A stretch of 50,467 nucleotides of DNA, taken from positions 1 through 50,467 of the forward strand of contig JAAYUW010000037.1 of NCBI GenBank assembly GCA_012517545.1. The letters are read 5' to 3'. The notes under the pieces are model-generated. The model did no database searches and was not told where the DNA came from. It saw only the letters and a list, made by a program, of their open reading frames with translations. How positions within the stretch are numbered: position 1 is the first letter of the stretch; the number at the start of each line of letters is the position of its first letter. Below, piece after piece: positions 25,196-34,852 of the stretch. The stretch is from Exilispira sp. GTDB lineage: Bacteria; Spirochaetota; JAAYUW01. Made by a program: the position numbers and the translations under genes.

Positions 25196-26866
25196 ATGGA
25201 ACAAACTATTTCTTTTAATCCAGCTACAAAAGAAGAAATTGCTCGATATCATAAAAATTCATATAAGGAAGTTTTAGATGCGATAATTCGAGCAAAAGCT
25301 TCTTCAAAATTATGGCAACAGATCCCTATAAATAAGAGAAAAAAGTCTATTTTGAAAATAAGAAAATACCTTGTTAATAATTATCTTGAAGTAGCAGAGA
25401 CCATAAGTGCAGATAATGGAAAAGTTTTGACAGATGCATATGTTGCAGAAGTCTTACCTGCGATTATGGCAGTTGGATTTTATACAAAGTACTGCAAAAA
25501 ATGGTTAAAACCTCACATAATACCCGGGAATTCTATGTTAACATTCAATAAATGTTCGAAAGTTCACTATCAACCTTATGGGGTAATTGGTATTATTTCT
25601 CCATGGAATTATCCCTTTTCTATTCCTTTCTCGGAAGTTGTAATGGCTTTATTGGCTGGTAATGGTGTTATACTCAAATGCTCCAGGGATACACTGGTTG
25701 TTGGACATCTACTTGAAAAGGTTATACAACAAGCAGATTTACCAGATGGCTTATTTTCCTTAATTAATATTGGTGGTTCTGAAGCAGTTGATGCATTTAT
25801 TGAGGGAGGGATTGATAAAATATTTTTCACTGGAAGTGTACCAACAGGTATTGAAATCCAGAAGAAATGCTCAGATAGGCTTATTCCAACGGTTCTTGAG
25901 CTTGGAGGTAATGATCCAGCGATTGTATGTAATGATGCTGACCTGGGAAAAGCGGCATGGGGTATAATATGGGCTGGATTTCAAAATTCAGGTCAATCCT
26001 GTGGAGGGGCACAAAGAATCATAGTTGATCAACAGGTTTACGATAAATTTTGTTCAATACTTAATGAAAAAGTTTCTGGATTGCGTCCAGGCAAAAATGT
26101 TACTGATGATAGTTTTGAAGATGGTGAGATAGGTTTTATGACAAATTCAAAGCAGAAAGAAACAGTCATAAACCAGGTTATAAAATCATTGGAGCTTGGA
26201 GCTATTTTAAACAGTATATCACCTTTACCGGAAGAACTGAGAGTTAAGCTTTTTAAAGATCAAAAAGAAGAAGAATACATGGAAAAGGTAACTTCATCAA
26301 AGGAGGATTCTATTAATTTTTTGCAATCATTACTGAAAGAGGAAACAAATTTTCTTCCTGCAATGGTTTTGACAGAAATAAATCAGCAGATGCCAATTTT
26401 TTGTGAAGAAGTTTTTGGCCCAGCTATTGGTATTATTTCATTTGACTATATTGAGCAAGCTATAGATATGGCAAATGATTCCAGGTTCGGCTTAACTGGA
26501 TCTGTCTGGAGTCAAAATATAAAATTAGCCAATCAGATAGCTAAAAAATTAGAATGTGGTGTAATAATGATAAATGATCATCTCATGTCTCATGGTCTTG
26601 CCAATACTCCATGGGGTGGATATAAATATTCCGGGATTGGCAGGACTCACGGAAAAGCTGGATTTATGGAAATGACAAGACAAAAAGTGATTATAAAGGA
26701 TAAACTAACTTTTGCAAAGAAACAATTATGGTGGCATCCTTATAATCAAAAGGTTTGGGGAGGTCTAGTTGGTGCAATGGAATTTCTTTATAGCAAAAAT
26801 ATTAAGGATAAATTTTCAGGATTTTGTAAACTATTTAAAATTATAAGTAGATTCTTTGAAAAATAA
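25196..26866 (+). CDS. NAD(P)+-dependent aldehyde dehydrogenase
   Basis: The 556-residue ALDH has IISPWNYPFSIP (Asn138), FFTGSVPTG, VLELGGNDPAIV (general base Glu235), FQNSGQSCGGAQRI (nucleophile Cys269), EEVFGPAIGIISF and the C-terminal PWGGYKYSGIGRTHG. It is about 60-80 residues longer than the standard 480-500. One extra piece is a charged insertion at about 340-385 before the FLPAMVL strand, another a C-terminal hydrophobic or basic tail. The closest look is to succinate-semialdehyde or fatty-aldehyde group enzymes; the substrate is open. The next gene, a monoacylglycerol-lipase-like hydrolase, starts 60 bases on, so a lipid-derived aldehyde is a reasonable guess only. Confidence 0.9.
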   Translation: MEQTISFNPATKEEIARYHKNSYKEVLDAIIRAKASSKLWQQIPINKRKKSILKIRKYLVNNYLEVAETISADNGKVLTDAYVAEVLPAIMAVGFYTKYCKKWLKPHIIPGNSMLTFNKCSKVHYQPYGVIGIISPWNYPFSIPFSEVVMALLAGNGVILKCSRDTLVVGHLLEKVIQQADLPDGLFSLINIGGSEAVDAFIEGGIDKIFFTGSVPTGIEIQKKCSDRLIPTVLELGGNDPAIVCNDADLGKAAWGIIWAGFQNSGQSCGGAQRIIVDQQVYDKFCSILNEKVSGLRPGKNVTDDSFEDGEIGFMTNSKQKETVINQVIKSLELGAILNSISPLPEELRVKLFKDQKEEEYMEKVTSSKEDSINFLQSLLKEETNFLPAMVLTEINQQMPIFCEEVFGPAIGIISFDYIEQAIDMANDSRFGLTGSVWSQNIKLANQIAKKLECGVIMINDHLMSHGLANTPWGGYKYSGIGRTHGKAGFMEMTRQKVIIKDKLTFAKKQLWWHPYNQKVWGGLVGAMEFLYSKNIKDKFSGFCKLFKIISRFFEK

Positions 26867-26925
26867 AATTTATAATACTACCCGATTTTGCATAAGAATC
26901 AATAATTTAAAAATATGGAGGTAAA

Positions 26926-27849
26926 ATGAAATCTTCAACTTTTTCTTTTAAAGATAATGAAGGATTTGAGCTTTTTACTTATTGCTGGGAACCAGAAGAT
27001 CTTAAGAAAGCCAGAGCTGTTGTTCAGGTTGTTCATGGACTTGCAGAACATGCAGCAAGATATGAAAGGTTTGCAAATTTTGCGACAGAAAAGGGATTCA
27101 TAGTTGTAGCTGACGATCATAGAGGGCATGGGAAAACTGCAAAAACAAAAGAAGATTTAGGTTTTATTGGTGCTAATAATGGTTTTTCTGGTATGGTTGA
27201 TGATGAATATCAACTTACCGGGATAATTAAGTCAAAATACAATAATCTTCCTGTATTTATGCTTGGTCATTCTATGGGATCTTTTATAGCTCAAAGATAT
27301 ATTGAGCAATATGGAAGAGAGCTTCATGGAGTTATTCTTTCAGGAACTGCAGGGCCAAATCCAGGTTTATTGATACCAGGAAAGATAGTTGCAAAGATGG
27401 TTATGTTAATAAATGGACCGAGAAAAAAAAGCAATTTTCTAAATAACCTTTCTTTTGGAGCCTATAATAAGAATTTTAAACCAAAACGAACGGAATTCGA
27501 CTGGCTTTCTTGCGATAATCAGGAAGTTGATAAGTACATTGCCGATCCTTTATGTGGATTTGTTTGCTCAAGTTCATTGTACTACTTTCTTACATCTGGA
27601 ATGCTTGAAATGCACAAAAAACGCAATCTAGCGATGATTCCCAGATCTATCCCTGTACTTATTGCATCGGGAGCAAAAGATCCAGTTGGAGCCAAAACAG
27701 TTCCAGAACTTTATAAGATCTATCTTAATCTTGGTCTTAATGACGTTGAACTTAAGTTATATGAAGATAAAAGACATGAAATATTAAACGAAATAAATAG
27801 AGAAGAGGTTACAAGGGATTTTTTATTCTGGATCGAGAAGCATCTGTAA
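26926..27849 (+). CDS. Alpha/beta hydrolase, monoacylglycerol lipase-like
   Basis: The 307-residue serine hydrolase has the lysophospholipase/monoglyceride lipase signature: VVQVVHGLAEHAARYERFA (oxyanion hole HG), DDHRGHGKT, nucleophile Ser116 in LGHSMGSF, Asp252 in SGAKDPVG and His284 in DKRHEILNE. It lacks a signal peptide, so it acts in the cytosol on monoacylglycerol or lysolipid-like esters. It has a GGAGG ribosome site and sits 60 bases after the aldehyde dehydrogenase, probably on the same transcript. Confidence 0.9.
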   Translation: MKSSTFSFKDNEGFELFTYCWEPEDLKKARAVVQVVHGLAEHAARYERFANFATEKGFIVVADDHRGHGKTAKTKEDLGFIGANNGFSGMVDDEYQLTGIIKSKYNNLPVFMLGHSMGSFIAQRYIEQYGRELHGVILSGTAGPNPGLLIPGKIVAKMVMLINGPRKKSNFLNNLSFGAYNKNFKPKRTEFDWLSCDNQEVDKYIADPLCGFVCSSSLYYFLTSGMLEMHKKRNLAMIPRSIPVLIASGAKDPVGAKTVPELYKIYLNLGLNDVELKLYEDKRHEILNEINREEVTRDFLFWIEKHL

Positions 27850-28053
27850 TTCTGGATATTATTTTTAAAATCATTTATTCATGTTTTTTTATGCTTTATC
27901 TAGATTACTTAAATTTTAGCTCTTTTCGACATTAATATTTAATTATTTTATAATGTTCTATCTTGTTATTTTCTTAAATGCATTATTATTTTTATTTCAT
28001 CAAGTTTGTTGTTTTGTTTATTTTAAATGTTAAAATTAAAAGAGGTGAAGTTC

Positions 28054-29214
28054 ATGAAAAATATAAGACCTTTCTATCTTGAACGAATTTTTGCAAAATA
28101 TGAGTTTAATGCACCATATCTGCTTTGCTCTTCTGATTGTGAAAGTATTTCAATAAAAGAACTTCTATCTTTATCTTCTCAGTATGAAAAAAACCTTGAA
28201 GATTTTTTAAATATCAGACTGGGTTACACTGAATCTCTTGGAAATCCTTATTTAAGGAGTTTAATAGCTTCAATGTATAATGAAAATAATGACGAAAAAT
28301 TTACTGAAGAAAATATACTTGTCTTTTCTGGGGCACAAGAGGGAATCTTTTTAACGATGAATACTCTTATTTCCCCGGAAGATCATGTTATATGTATTTA
28401 TCCCTGTTATCAAAGTTTATATGAAATAGCGAAAGGGATAGGCGCTCAGATTTCTTTTTTGAAGTGCAAAGAAGAGAAAAACTGGGCATGTGACTTTGCA
28501 TCACTTGAAGAGTTAGTACAAAAGAATACAAGAATGATAATTGTTAATTTTCCTCATAATCCAACCGGGTATCTGCCCTCAAGAAATGATTTTCAATACC
28601 TTATAGATTTTTGTGCAAAACGAGATATAATTCTTTTTTCCGACGAGGTTTATAGATTTTTGGAATATGATCTTAATAATAGAGAAAATCCTATAACGGA
28701 TTCTCTACCAGGAGCCTGTCAATTATACCAGAATGCTGTTAGCCTAGGAGTTTTATCAAAATCTTTCGGACTTGCTGGGCTTAGAATAGGTTGGATTGCC
28801 AGCCAAAATAAAAATTTAATAAGGCAGATAGCCTTGAATAAAGATTATACAACTATTTGTAATAGTGCACCATCTGAATTTCTTGCTATATTGGCTTTGA
28901 AAAATAAGGATAAAATAATTTCAAAAATAAGGGGAATAGTTTTTGATAATCTCAAATTACTTGATGAATTTTTCAAAAAATACAACGAAATTTTTAAATA
29001 TATTCCTCCTAGAGGCGGTTCAGTTCTATTTGCCACTTTGCTAGAAGGTGAAGCAGACAAGTTTTGTGAAAAAGTTGTTGAGAAAAAGGGAGTTATGCTT
29101 ATGCCTTCGACTGCTTTCGAATTTGACAATCAGCATATAAGGTTTGGTTTTGGGAGAAAGAATATGCCAGAGGCTCTTGAGATTTTTGAGCAATTTATTA
29201 AAGAGGAATATTAA
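28054..29214 (+). CDS. PLP-dependent aminotransferase, class I/II
   Basis: I use the ATG at 28054 because AGAGGTG lies just upstream; the earlier in-frame ATG at 28027 has no site. The 386-residue enzyme shows YTESLGNPYLRSLIAS, VFSGAQEGIF, NFPHNPTGYLPS with the PLP-contact Asn, SDEVYRFLEY (PLP-ring Asp) and VLSKSFGLAGLRIGW with Schiff-base Lys236. The divergent N-terminus (FYLERIFAKYEFNAPYLLCS) is seen in a subgroup with poorly defined substrates, so only the reaction class is safe. A gap of 177 AT-rich bases separates it from the lipase gene. Confidence 0.88.
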   Translation: MKNIRPFYLERIFAKYEFNAPYLLCSSDCESISIKELLSLSSQYEKNLEDFLNIRLGYTESLGNPYLRSLIASMYNENNDEKFTEENILVFSGAQEGIFLTMNTLISPEDHVICIYPCYQSLYEIAKGIGAQISFLKCKEEKNWACDFASLEELVQKNTRMIIVNFPHNPTGYLPSRNDFQYLIDFCAKRDIILFSDEVYRFLEYDLNNRENPITDSLPGACQLYQNAVSLGVLSKSFGLAGLRIGWIASQNKNLIRQIALNKDYTTICNSAPSEFLAILALKNKDKIISKIRGIVFDNLKLLDEFFKKYNEIFKYIPPRGGSVLFATLLEGEADKFCEKVVEKKGVMLMPSTAFEFDNQHIRFGFGRKNMPEALEIFEQFIKEEY

Positions 29215-29323
29215 TAATTTTGATGGATATTTTGTTTAAATTATTTGAATTAATATTTTAAACTAATTTTGCAAAATCGGTTGTAATAAAATTAATGTTT
29301 TGATAATGTTAAAGGAAAAATTT

Positions 29324-30241
29324 ATGACAAAATTTAAAATTATCTATATTCTAATTCTTTTTATATTGTTACTTTTACCAGGATGTGCAAAAGAAAATGA
29401 TTATGGAAATTCTGATCAAATAACTACTTCGACAATGGCAAATTATGAAGGCGATTCAAAAATGCTGAATTTTAACTCACCATCAAAATCTTCTCTTACC
29501 CAGAAATCTCAGATGAATAAAACCAATACATCAGATATCAATACTATTAGCAATGAACAAAAGGACAAAAATCTATATCTTGTCTATAATTCTTATATTA
29601 AAGGTTCTGTAAAAGATATTGCTGGTTTTCAAACATCAATTTATTCTATAGCAGAAAAAAACCATGGTTATATTTCAAATATAGAGAGCATGAATAAAGA
29701 AAATTCTGATGATTATGATATGCAATCTATCATAATAACTTTTCGAGTACCAAAGGATGATTTTAATGTCGCAATGGAATCTCTTGATTCTCTTTTTTTA
29801 AGCATAGATCAGAAGAATGTTACTGTAGAAGATGTTACAGAGCAGTATGTAGATCTGGAACTAAGACTCAAATCGAAAAAGGAATCCGAAAAAAGATTTC
29901 TGGCAATTCTTGCCAGCGCTAAGACAGTTACAGAAATTCTTGAAGTTGAACAGGCATTAAGCAATATTCGTGAGCAAATAGAATCAATAGAGGGGAGTCT
30001 TAAGTATTTACAGGATAGAGTTTCCTATAGTACAATAACTTTAGAAGCTTATGTTAAAAAAGCAGGAATTTCAAGACCCAGATTTATTATAAGACTCAAA
30101 GATGCCTTATCAAAAGGATTTGATGGTTTGATTTCTATTTTGCTTTTCTTAATAACAATCTGGCCACTCTATATAATATTAATAATTGTTTTCATTTTTA
30201 TTAAATTTGTTTTTAAAAAGAAAAAGCAAAATGATAAATAA
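29324..30241 (+). CDS. DUF4349-type lipoprotein
   Basis: The ATG at 29324 follows AAAGGA; an upstream TTG in the same frame is not needed. A lipoprotein signal ends in lipobox LPGC. A Ser/Asn-rich linker (about 25-85) is followed by the DUF4349 domain: an ISNIESMNKE strand, ITFRVPKDDFN, a VTEQYVDLELRLKSKK helix and a coiled coil ending EGSLKYLQDRVSYSTITLEA. A C-terminal transmembrane helix (IWPLYIILIIVFIFIKF) precedes a lysine-rich tail. Lipidated N-terminus plus C-terminal helix suggests an envelope protein held by the inner membrane. Function of DUF4349 is unknown. Confidence 0.85.
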   Translation: MTKFKIIYILILFILLLLPGCAKENDYGNSDQITTSTMANYEGDSKMLNFNSPSKSSLTQKSQMNKTNTSDINTISNEQKDKNLYLVYNSYIKGSVKDIAGFQTSIYSIAEKNHGYISNIESMNKENSDDYDMQSIIITFRVPKDDFNVAMESLDSLFLSIDQKNVTVEDVTEQYVDLELRLKSKKESEKRFLAILASAKTVTEILEVEQALSNIREQIESIEGSLKYLQDRVSYSTITLEAYVKKAGISRPRFIIRLKDALSKGFDGLISILLFLITIWPLYIILIIVFIFIKFVFKKKKQNDK

Positions 30242-30522
30242 TATAAATTACTGATGACATTAACTTATAAACTTCTACTTAAAAAACTAAAGAAATATCT
30301 TTAAATATTTTAAAAAAGCAAAAAGTTGTTTTTTATTTAAATTTGTTGTGCTATATTTAGTAAATAATCAACTAGTTTAATTAATTAATAAATTATGACA
30401 ATAAATATATAAAACTAATTCTTTTAGATAGAAGTGATTATATTTTAAAATCATAGGTTTAGGGCTTTTTCTTTTTCAGTTAAAAGTTAATCAAATAAGT
30501 GCAAAATTTAGAGGAGAAAAAA

Positions 30523-31119
30523 ATGTTTCAAAAGAAAAATTTTAACTTTTTGCCTATTTTATCATCCTTATTTATTTTTTTGCTTATTATCTGTTCTTCA
30601 GCAGTCAAATATGCTTTCCCTTATGGTGGAGCAGGTGGTCTATTTTATGGTGCTCAGGGGACAAATTTGTTATTTAGCCAGCTTCCGCTGCCAAATATAT
30701 CAAGTGGTTTATCATATTTTGGATTATATGGTTATGGTGTTTCAAATAATTGTATAATAGGTGGTTTTGGATTTGCTACTCTTAGTAATTCAATTTGGAC
30801 TGAAGCTGATGGTGTTGCCGGTGGGTTTGGAGGGTTGATATCAGGTTATAAGATACTTGATAGATTTATTCAAATAAATCTCATGGTCTGGCTGGGTCTT
30901 GGAGGTTTTGGTATCGGAAATGCTGAAGATAGTAGTGGCTTTTTTGGCTATTATGCTGAAGTTAACCTTGAGATTGGTATTAAACTTCAGAAATGGATGT
31001 GTCTTTTCTTTTATATTGGTTATCAAACTGTAGGTAATCTTATTCCGGGACCAATGTATACACAATTTCATAATTCATCACCAGTATTTGGAGCAAGGCT
31101 GGCTTTTGGTAGCTTTTAG
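30523..31119 (+). CDS. Glycine/aromatic-rich secreted protein, unknown
   Basis: GAGGAG before the ATG at 30523 decides the start; an earlier GTG at 30499 is unlikely. The 198 residues open with a signal peptide and continue with many Gly-aromatic strands (for example GGAGGLFYGAQG, GLYGYGVSNN, GGFGFATL, VWLGLGGFGIG), ending in AFGSF. This looks like a small eight-strand-type barrel or an amphipathic surface protein. No family name can be given. It is alone on its transcript. Confidence 0.65.
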   Translation: MFQKKNFNFLPILSSLFIFLLIICSSAVKYAFPYGGAGGLFYGAQGTNLLFSQLPLPNISSGLSYFGLYGYGVSNNCIIGGFGFATLSNSIWTEADGVAGGFGGLISGYKILDRFIQINLMVWLGLGGFGIGNAEDSSGFFGYYAEVNLEIGIKLQKWMCLFFYIGYQTVGNLIPGPMYTQFHNSSPVFGARLAFGSF

Positions 31120-31193
31120 AGCGGAAAATTTTATGTTACGTTTTATTTTGATCTAGGCAACAAAGTATGAAAAAATAAGGAAAAATTTGTTTC

Positions 31194-31246
31194 TTCCAAC
31201 TTTTGACTGTATTTATAAAATATTATTACCGAACTTTACTGTAGAC
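31194..31246 (+). repeat. Dispersed intergenic repeat, two weak copies
   Basis: TTCCAACTTTTGACTGTA at 31194-31211 and TTACCGAACTTTACTGTAGA at 31226-31245 resemble the CCCGGACTTTC family but are more diverged. They lie between two convergent genes. Confidence 0.4.
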
Positions 31247-31382
31247 TATAGTAGGCAGCACAGAGATTTATATTGTGATATTTATATAAATCATAGCATT
31301 TAAAGAGTTTAAAGCAAAATGAAAAAGAAATACAAGAGATATTAGTTAAGAGATGGTAGTAGAATATAGTTTATAAAGTTTG

Positions 31383-32285
31383 TTATTTGGTCTCACTGGT
31401 TTTTGAAGGAATTCGTGTAGTGATCAATGTGTTACAAACAAGAGAGATAATTATTATTAATCCTCCTATTACTGCGTTACTACTAATTTTTTCACCTAAA
31501 AAAATAAGAACCCAGATAGGTCCAAGCACTGTTTCTAAAAGCGTTATCAAACTCGATAAAGAAGGCGGTAAATCTTTGCTACCTCGATAGAAAAGTATAT
31601 ATCCAAGTCCTATCTGAAAAGTTCCAAGACAGATCAAAATAGATAAATCATGAAAGTTAACTTGAAATGAAGGTTTAAAAAAAAGTGAAAAAATAGCTGC
31701 AATCAAACCTCCAATGCTTGCTATGGGAATCATTTCAATATGGGGATTTTTTCTTATAATAAGTATCTGTGCGGCTAGCCCAAAAGCTGTTATAAGCGCA
31801 AAAATATCACCCAGAAAGTGAATTTTAATCCCCTGATTGGCTACAAGAACTATGATTCCAATAAATGAAGCAATTATTGTTAACCAGTTTAAAATTTTTA
31901 CTTTTTCCTTCAAGAATATTATACCTAAAATTGTCGCCCATATTGGAGCTGTCCCCTGTACGAGGAGAGCGTTTGCAACAGTTGTTTTAGATAAAGAAAG
32001 TACATAAAATAAAGTTGTGATACCTAAAAATATAGATACCAACAATCCTGGTCTACCAATATTTCTGTATACTTTGATTACATTTTTCTTATAAATTACG
32101 AAGCATAGCAAAAATACCGCTATACTCATAGCTATCGAACGATAGAAGATTATGCTCCACGATGATGCTTCAACGCTTCTTATACCAAGAGCTCCAAAAC
32201 TCCACAGTATAGGTGCTGCTATGGTCATAAACAAGCTCTTCTGGTTTATGTTTCCTGATTTTTGTGTATGAGAAAGTTTATCCAT
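31383..32285 (-). CDS. EamA/DMT-family transporter
   Basis: The 300 residues contain ten hydrophobic segments in two repeated halves of five, the EamA (drug/metabolite transporter) arrangement. Markers are ITTLFYVLSLSKTTVANALL and GTAPIWATILGIIFLKEKVK in the first half, and SLITLLETVLGPIWVLIFLG with EKIS in the second. It would move a small metabolite across the inner membrane; the substrate cannot be predicted. It starts 20 bases after the Nudix-like gene with GAGG, so the two form an operon. Confidence 0.85.
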   Translation of the reverse strand: MDKLSHTQKSGNINQKSLFMTIAAPILWSFGALGIRSVEASSWSIIFYRSIAMSIAVFLLCFVIYKKNVIKVYRNIGRPGLLVSIFLGITTLFYVLSLSKTTVANALLVQGTAPIWATILGIIFLKEKVKILNWLTIIASFIGIIVLVANQGIKIHFLGDIFALITAFGLAAQILIIRKNPHIEMIPIASIGGLIAAIFSLFFKPSFQVNFHDLSILICLGTFQIGLGYILFYRGSKDLPPSLSSLITLLETVLGPIWVLIFLGEKISSNAVIGGLIIIISLVCNTLITTRIPSKTSETK

Positions 32286-32305
32286 TTATGCCTCTGTAAT
32301 AAGTT

Positions 32306-33040
32306 TTAATTTGTTCGAATCAATTCTAATGCAAGTTTTGACCAGAGTTCAAGATTTGTAAACCTTTCTAAAATATTCGAACTTTTGCAAAAAATATGCT
32401 TTTTTATTTCATTATCCTTGGGTTCAATTTTTGTTTTTTTCAGATCACCTATTTTGTAAATGTAAACCAGGCCAAGGTGAACATTACCAACCGAAGATTC
32501 ATCCTCATTGATTAAACCGATAAACTCAAGATTTTTATGAGTTTTATCAAAAGTCTCAGTCATAGAACCGTTATTATTTTCTTTAACTATAATACCTGTT
32601 TCCTCATAAATTTCCCTTATTGCACAATGATAGATTATCTTTTGTAAAACTTCCATGTTTAAATTGAACCAATTCTTATAAAAATTATCTGTATCAAAAT
32701 TTAAAGAGCGAAGAATATTTTTAAGTTCATTTATTTCATTTGTATCTTCGATATCTATATGCCCTCCTATCCCGCATGAATATAGACCATGAAGCCTTTT
32801 TTCTTTGCCAGCTCTTTCATACAGTAGTACATTATCATTATTATCAATAATAATTATATATGGAATTAATTGTTTGTATTCTGGTTTGTTCTCTACTTCT
32901 TCTCTTGGCAAAAATAAATATTTTGCATTCATAAAATTAGAGTTAAAATTTATTTTTTCTTTTTTAATTAATGATATTTTTTGATTGAACAAAGATGAAA
33001 TAGAGTCTCTTTTTATACATAAGATTAATCTATCATTCAT
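32306..33040 (-). CDS. Nudix-fold protein with a long insertion in the Nudix region
   Basis: The 244-residue protein has a Nudix beta strand (YIIIIDNNDNVLLYERAGKE), YSCGIGGHID and the catalytic half REIYEETGI. Between the G of GGHID and the REx2EExG core lie about 45 extra residues (helical, Asn/Asp-rich), so the box is split. Nudix enzymes with the GGHI arrangement and such insertions exist, with unknown substrates. It is upstream of and coupled to the EamA transporter gene, which hints that substrate and transported compound may be related, but that is inference. Confidence 0.78.
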   Translation of the reverse strand: MNDRLILCIKRDSISSLFNQKISLIKKEKINFNSNFMNAKYLFLPREEVENKPEYKQLIPYIIIIDNNDNVLLYERAGKEKRLHGLYSCGIGGHIDIEDTNEINELKNILRSLNFDTDNFYKNWFNLNMEVLQKIIYHCAIREIYEETGIIVKENNNGSMTETFDKTHKNLEFIGLINEDESSVGNVHLGLVYIYKIGDLKKTKIEPKDNEIKKHIFCKSSNILERFTNLELWSKLALELIRTN

Positions 33041-33266
33041 AAACTGATGCCTTTAAAATGAAATTGATCTAAAAATTAAGAATTTATTTTCAAAAATTTT
33101 TGTACTTTATTAAGAAAAATAGAAACAGGATGATCAACATAAAATGAGCAATTTCTAAAGCCAAATTAACATTTTTTATCTTTATGACAAGGATTTGTGG
33201 AACAATGTTAAAAAAGTTTATTTTTGATTTTGTGATTATTATTATTATTTAATGTAAAGGGACCTT

Positions 33267-34319
33267 ATGAAACAAAAAATAGCTGTCGCATTTAGTGGTG
33301 GTGTTGATTCAACATTTTCTTTGATCTATCTTCTTGAGAAAGGCTATGATGTCAGAGCCTTTACATTTAAGATTCCAGGTAAAACATTCGATAATGCCAT
33401 CGAAATTGCATTGAAACTAAAAGTCCCATTGGAGTTTGTAGATATCCAGAGTATATTCGAAAAAATTGTACAAAAAAACTTCATTGAAGAATATAAAATG
33501 GGAAAAACTCCAAATCCATGTATAAGATGCAATAGATTTATAAAATTTGGCGTGTTATACTACCATATTTTGCATAACCATAATATTGAATTATTTTCGA
33601 CTGGTCACTATGTTCAAAAAGAAATTAAAAATTCAAATTTGCTTCTTAAAAAAGCTTATGATACAAGTAAAGACCAATCTTATTTTTTATGGGGAATTTC
33701 ACATAAATTATTACCTTTTCTGGATTTTCCATGTGGGAGATTGAAGAAAGAAGATATTCGTAGTATCGTAAAGAGTTACAATATCAAAAATTTGAATATT
33801 GCAAAAGAATCTTTTGATATCTGTTTTATTCCGGATAATGATTATAAGCGATACCTTGAAGAAAAATTGAAAAAAAACTTTCCAAAACATGCACATTTTG
33901 TTGATACTAAGGGAAATATACTGGATGAGAGCGATGGGATAATTAATTATACCATTGGTCAAAGAAAAGGATTGAAATTTGCAGCAGGTAAACGAATGTA
34001 TGTAAGGAGAATCGACCCTTTAAAAAATGAGATTGAACTGGGTGATAAACCGAAGACTAAAAGAATAGTTGCCAATAAAATCAATCTCTTTGTAAATCCA
34101 GATTATTTTGAAGCAAATAAGTTCTATAAGTGCAAGATAAGATATCAGTCTAAAGAGGCTGATGCAAAAGTTAATTATATTAGAACTGGTAACCATAACA
34201 AGCTGTTAGTTGAATTTAATGAGCTGCAGGAAGCATCATCAAAAGGTCAGTCTCTGGTAATATATGAAGACGATTTTCTTCTTGCAGGTGGAATAATTGA
34301 TGAAATTGAGATAATATAA
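33267..34319 (+). CDS. mnmA: tRNA-specific 2-thiouridylase
   Basis: MnmA activates U34 of Lys, Glu and Gln tRNAs with ATP and adds sulfur to give 2-thiouridine. The PP-loop AFSGGVDSTFSL lies at 8-19. The catalytic cysteines are Cys85 in NPCIRCN and Cys186 in DICFIPD, and family signatures STGHYVQ, SKDQSYFLWG and YTIGQRKGL are present. The 350 residues are the normal length. A weak site (AAAGGGACC) precedes the ATG. It appears monocistronic, convergent with a small unknown gene. Confidence 0.93.
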   Translation: MKQKIAVAFSGGVDSTFSLIYLLEKGYDVRAFTFKIPGKTFDNAIEIALKLKVPLEFVDIQSIFEKIVQKNFIEEYKMGKTPNPCIRCNRFIKFGVLYYHILHNHNIELFSTGHYVQKEIKNSNLLLKKAYDTSKDQSYFLWGISHKLLPFLDFPCGRLKKEDIRSIVKSYNIKNLNIAKESFDICFIPDNDYKRYLEEKLKKNFPKHAHFVDTKGNILDESDGIINYTIGQRKGLKFAAGKRMYVRRIDPLKNEIELGDKPKTKRIVANKINLFVNPDYFEANKFYKCKIRYQSKEADAKVNYIRTGNHNKLLVEFNELQEASSKGQSLVIYEDDFLLAGGIIDEIEII

Positions 34320-34354
34320 AAATAATATAAAAATAATAGTATATAAAATAGCAA

Positions 34355-34711
34355 TTATTCTATTAGAACAGGCTCATATCTTATAGCAACACAACCTCTT
34401 CTTACGTAGAGTTTTATAAGAGTCAATGATGTACCGGATGGATTAACGATCTTTTCAACTTCATCCCAGGTTATTATGTCAGCTATGCTAAATTCGTAAA
34501 ATATACTGGATGTTGAAAACATCGTCGGAGAAATCACAATTTTATCCTTTTTTGAAGGATTTTTAAAGGGAACACCATAAAAAATAACAGCGTCTTTAGT
34601 TGTTTCATCACTTTTGAATTTCATTAATTCGCTGCTATGAAAAGGAAGCAAGGCATTAGTTTCGTTTTCAGGGAATTTCTTGTCGTTTTTTGAATCTTTA
34701 CCATATACCAT
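34355..34711 (-). CDS. Hypothetical protein
   Basis: AAAGG eight bases upstream supports the ATG at 34711 (118 residues) rather than an earlier ATG at 34744 that lacks a ribosome site. The protein is soluble with a lysine-rich N-terminus and a mixed alpha/beta body. It contains IVISPTMFSTSSIFYEFSIA, a helix DEVEKIV and strands SLTLIKLYVRRGCVAIRYEP. I recognise no family. Regular codon use and the ribosome site support a real gene. It lies 141 bases downstream of the REC-GGDDF-REC regulator in the same direction and could be co-transcribed. Confidence 0.6.
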   Translation of the reverse strand: MVYGKDSKNDKKFPENETNALLPFHSSELMKFKSDETTKDAVIFYGVPFKNPSKKDKIVISPTMFSTSSIFYEFSIADIITWDEVEKIVNPSGTSLTLIKLYVRRGCVAIRYEPVLIE

Positions 34712-34852
34712 AATATTACCTTTAAAGCTATATAATACTAACATATAGTAATATTTCTATATAAAATGACAATAGGTTTGCTTATGTTATTTTTTATAAT
34801 GTTTTTCATAATAAATTTATGCTGAAATATGCATAAATTTAAAGAAATAACG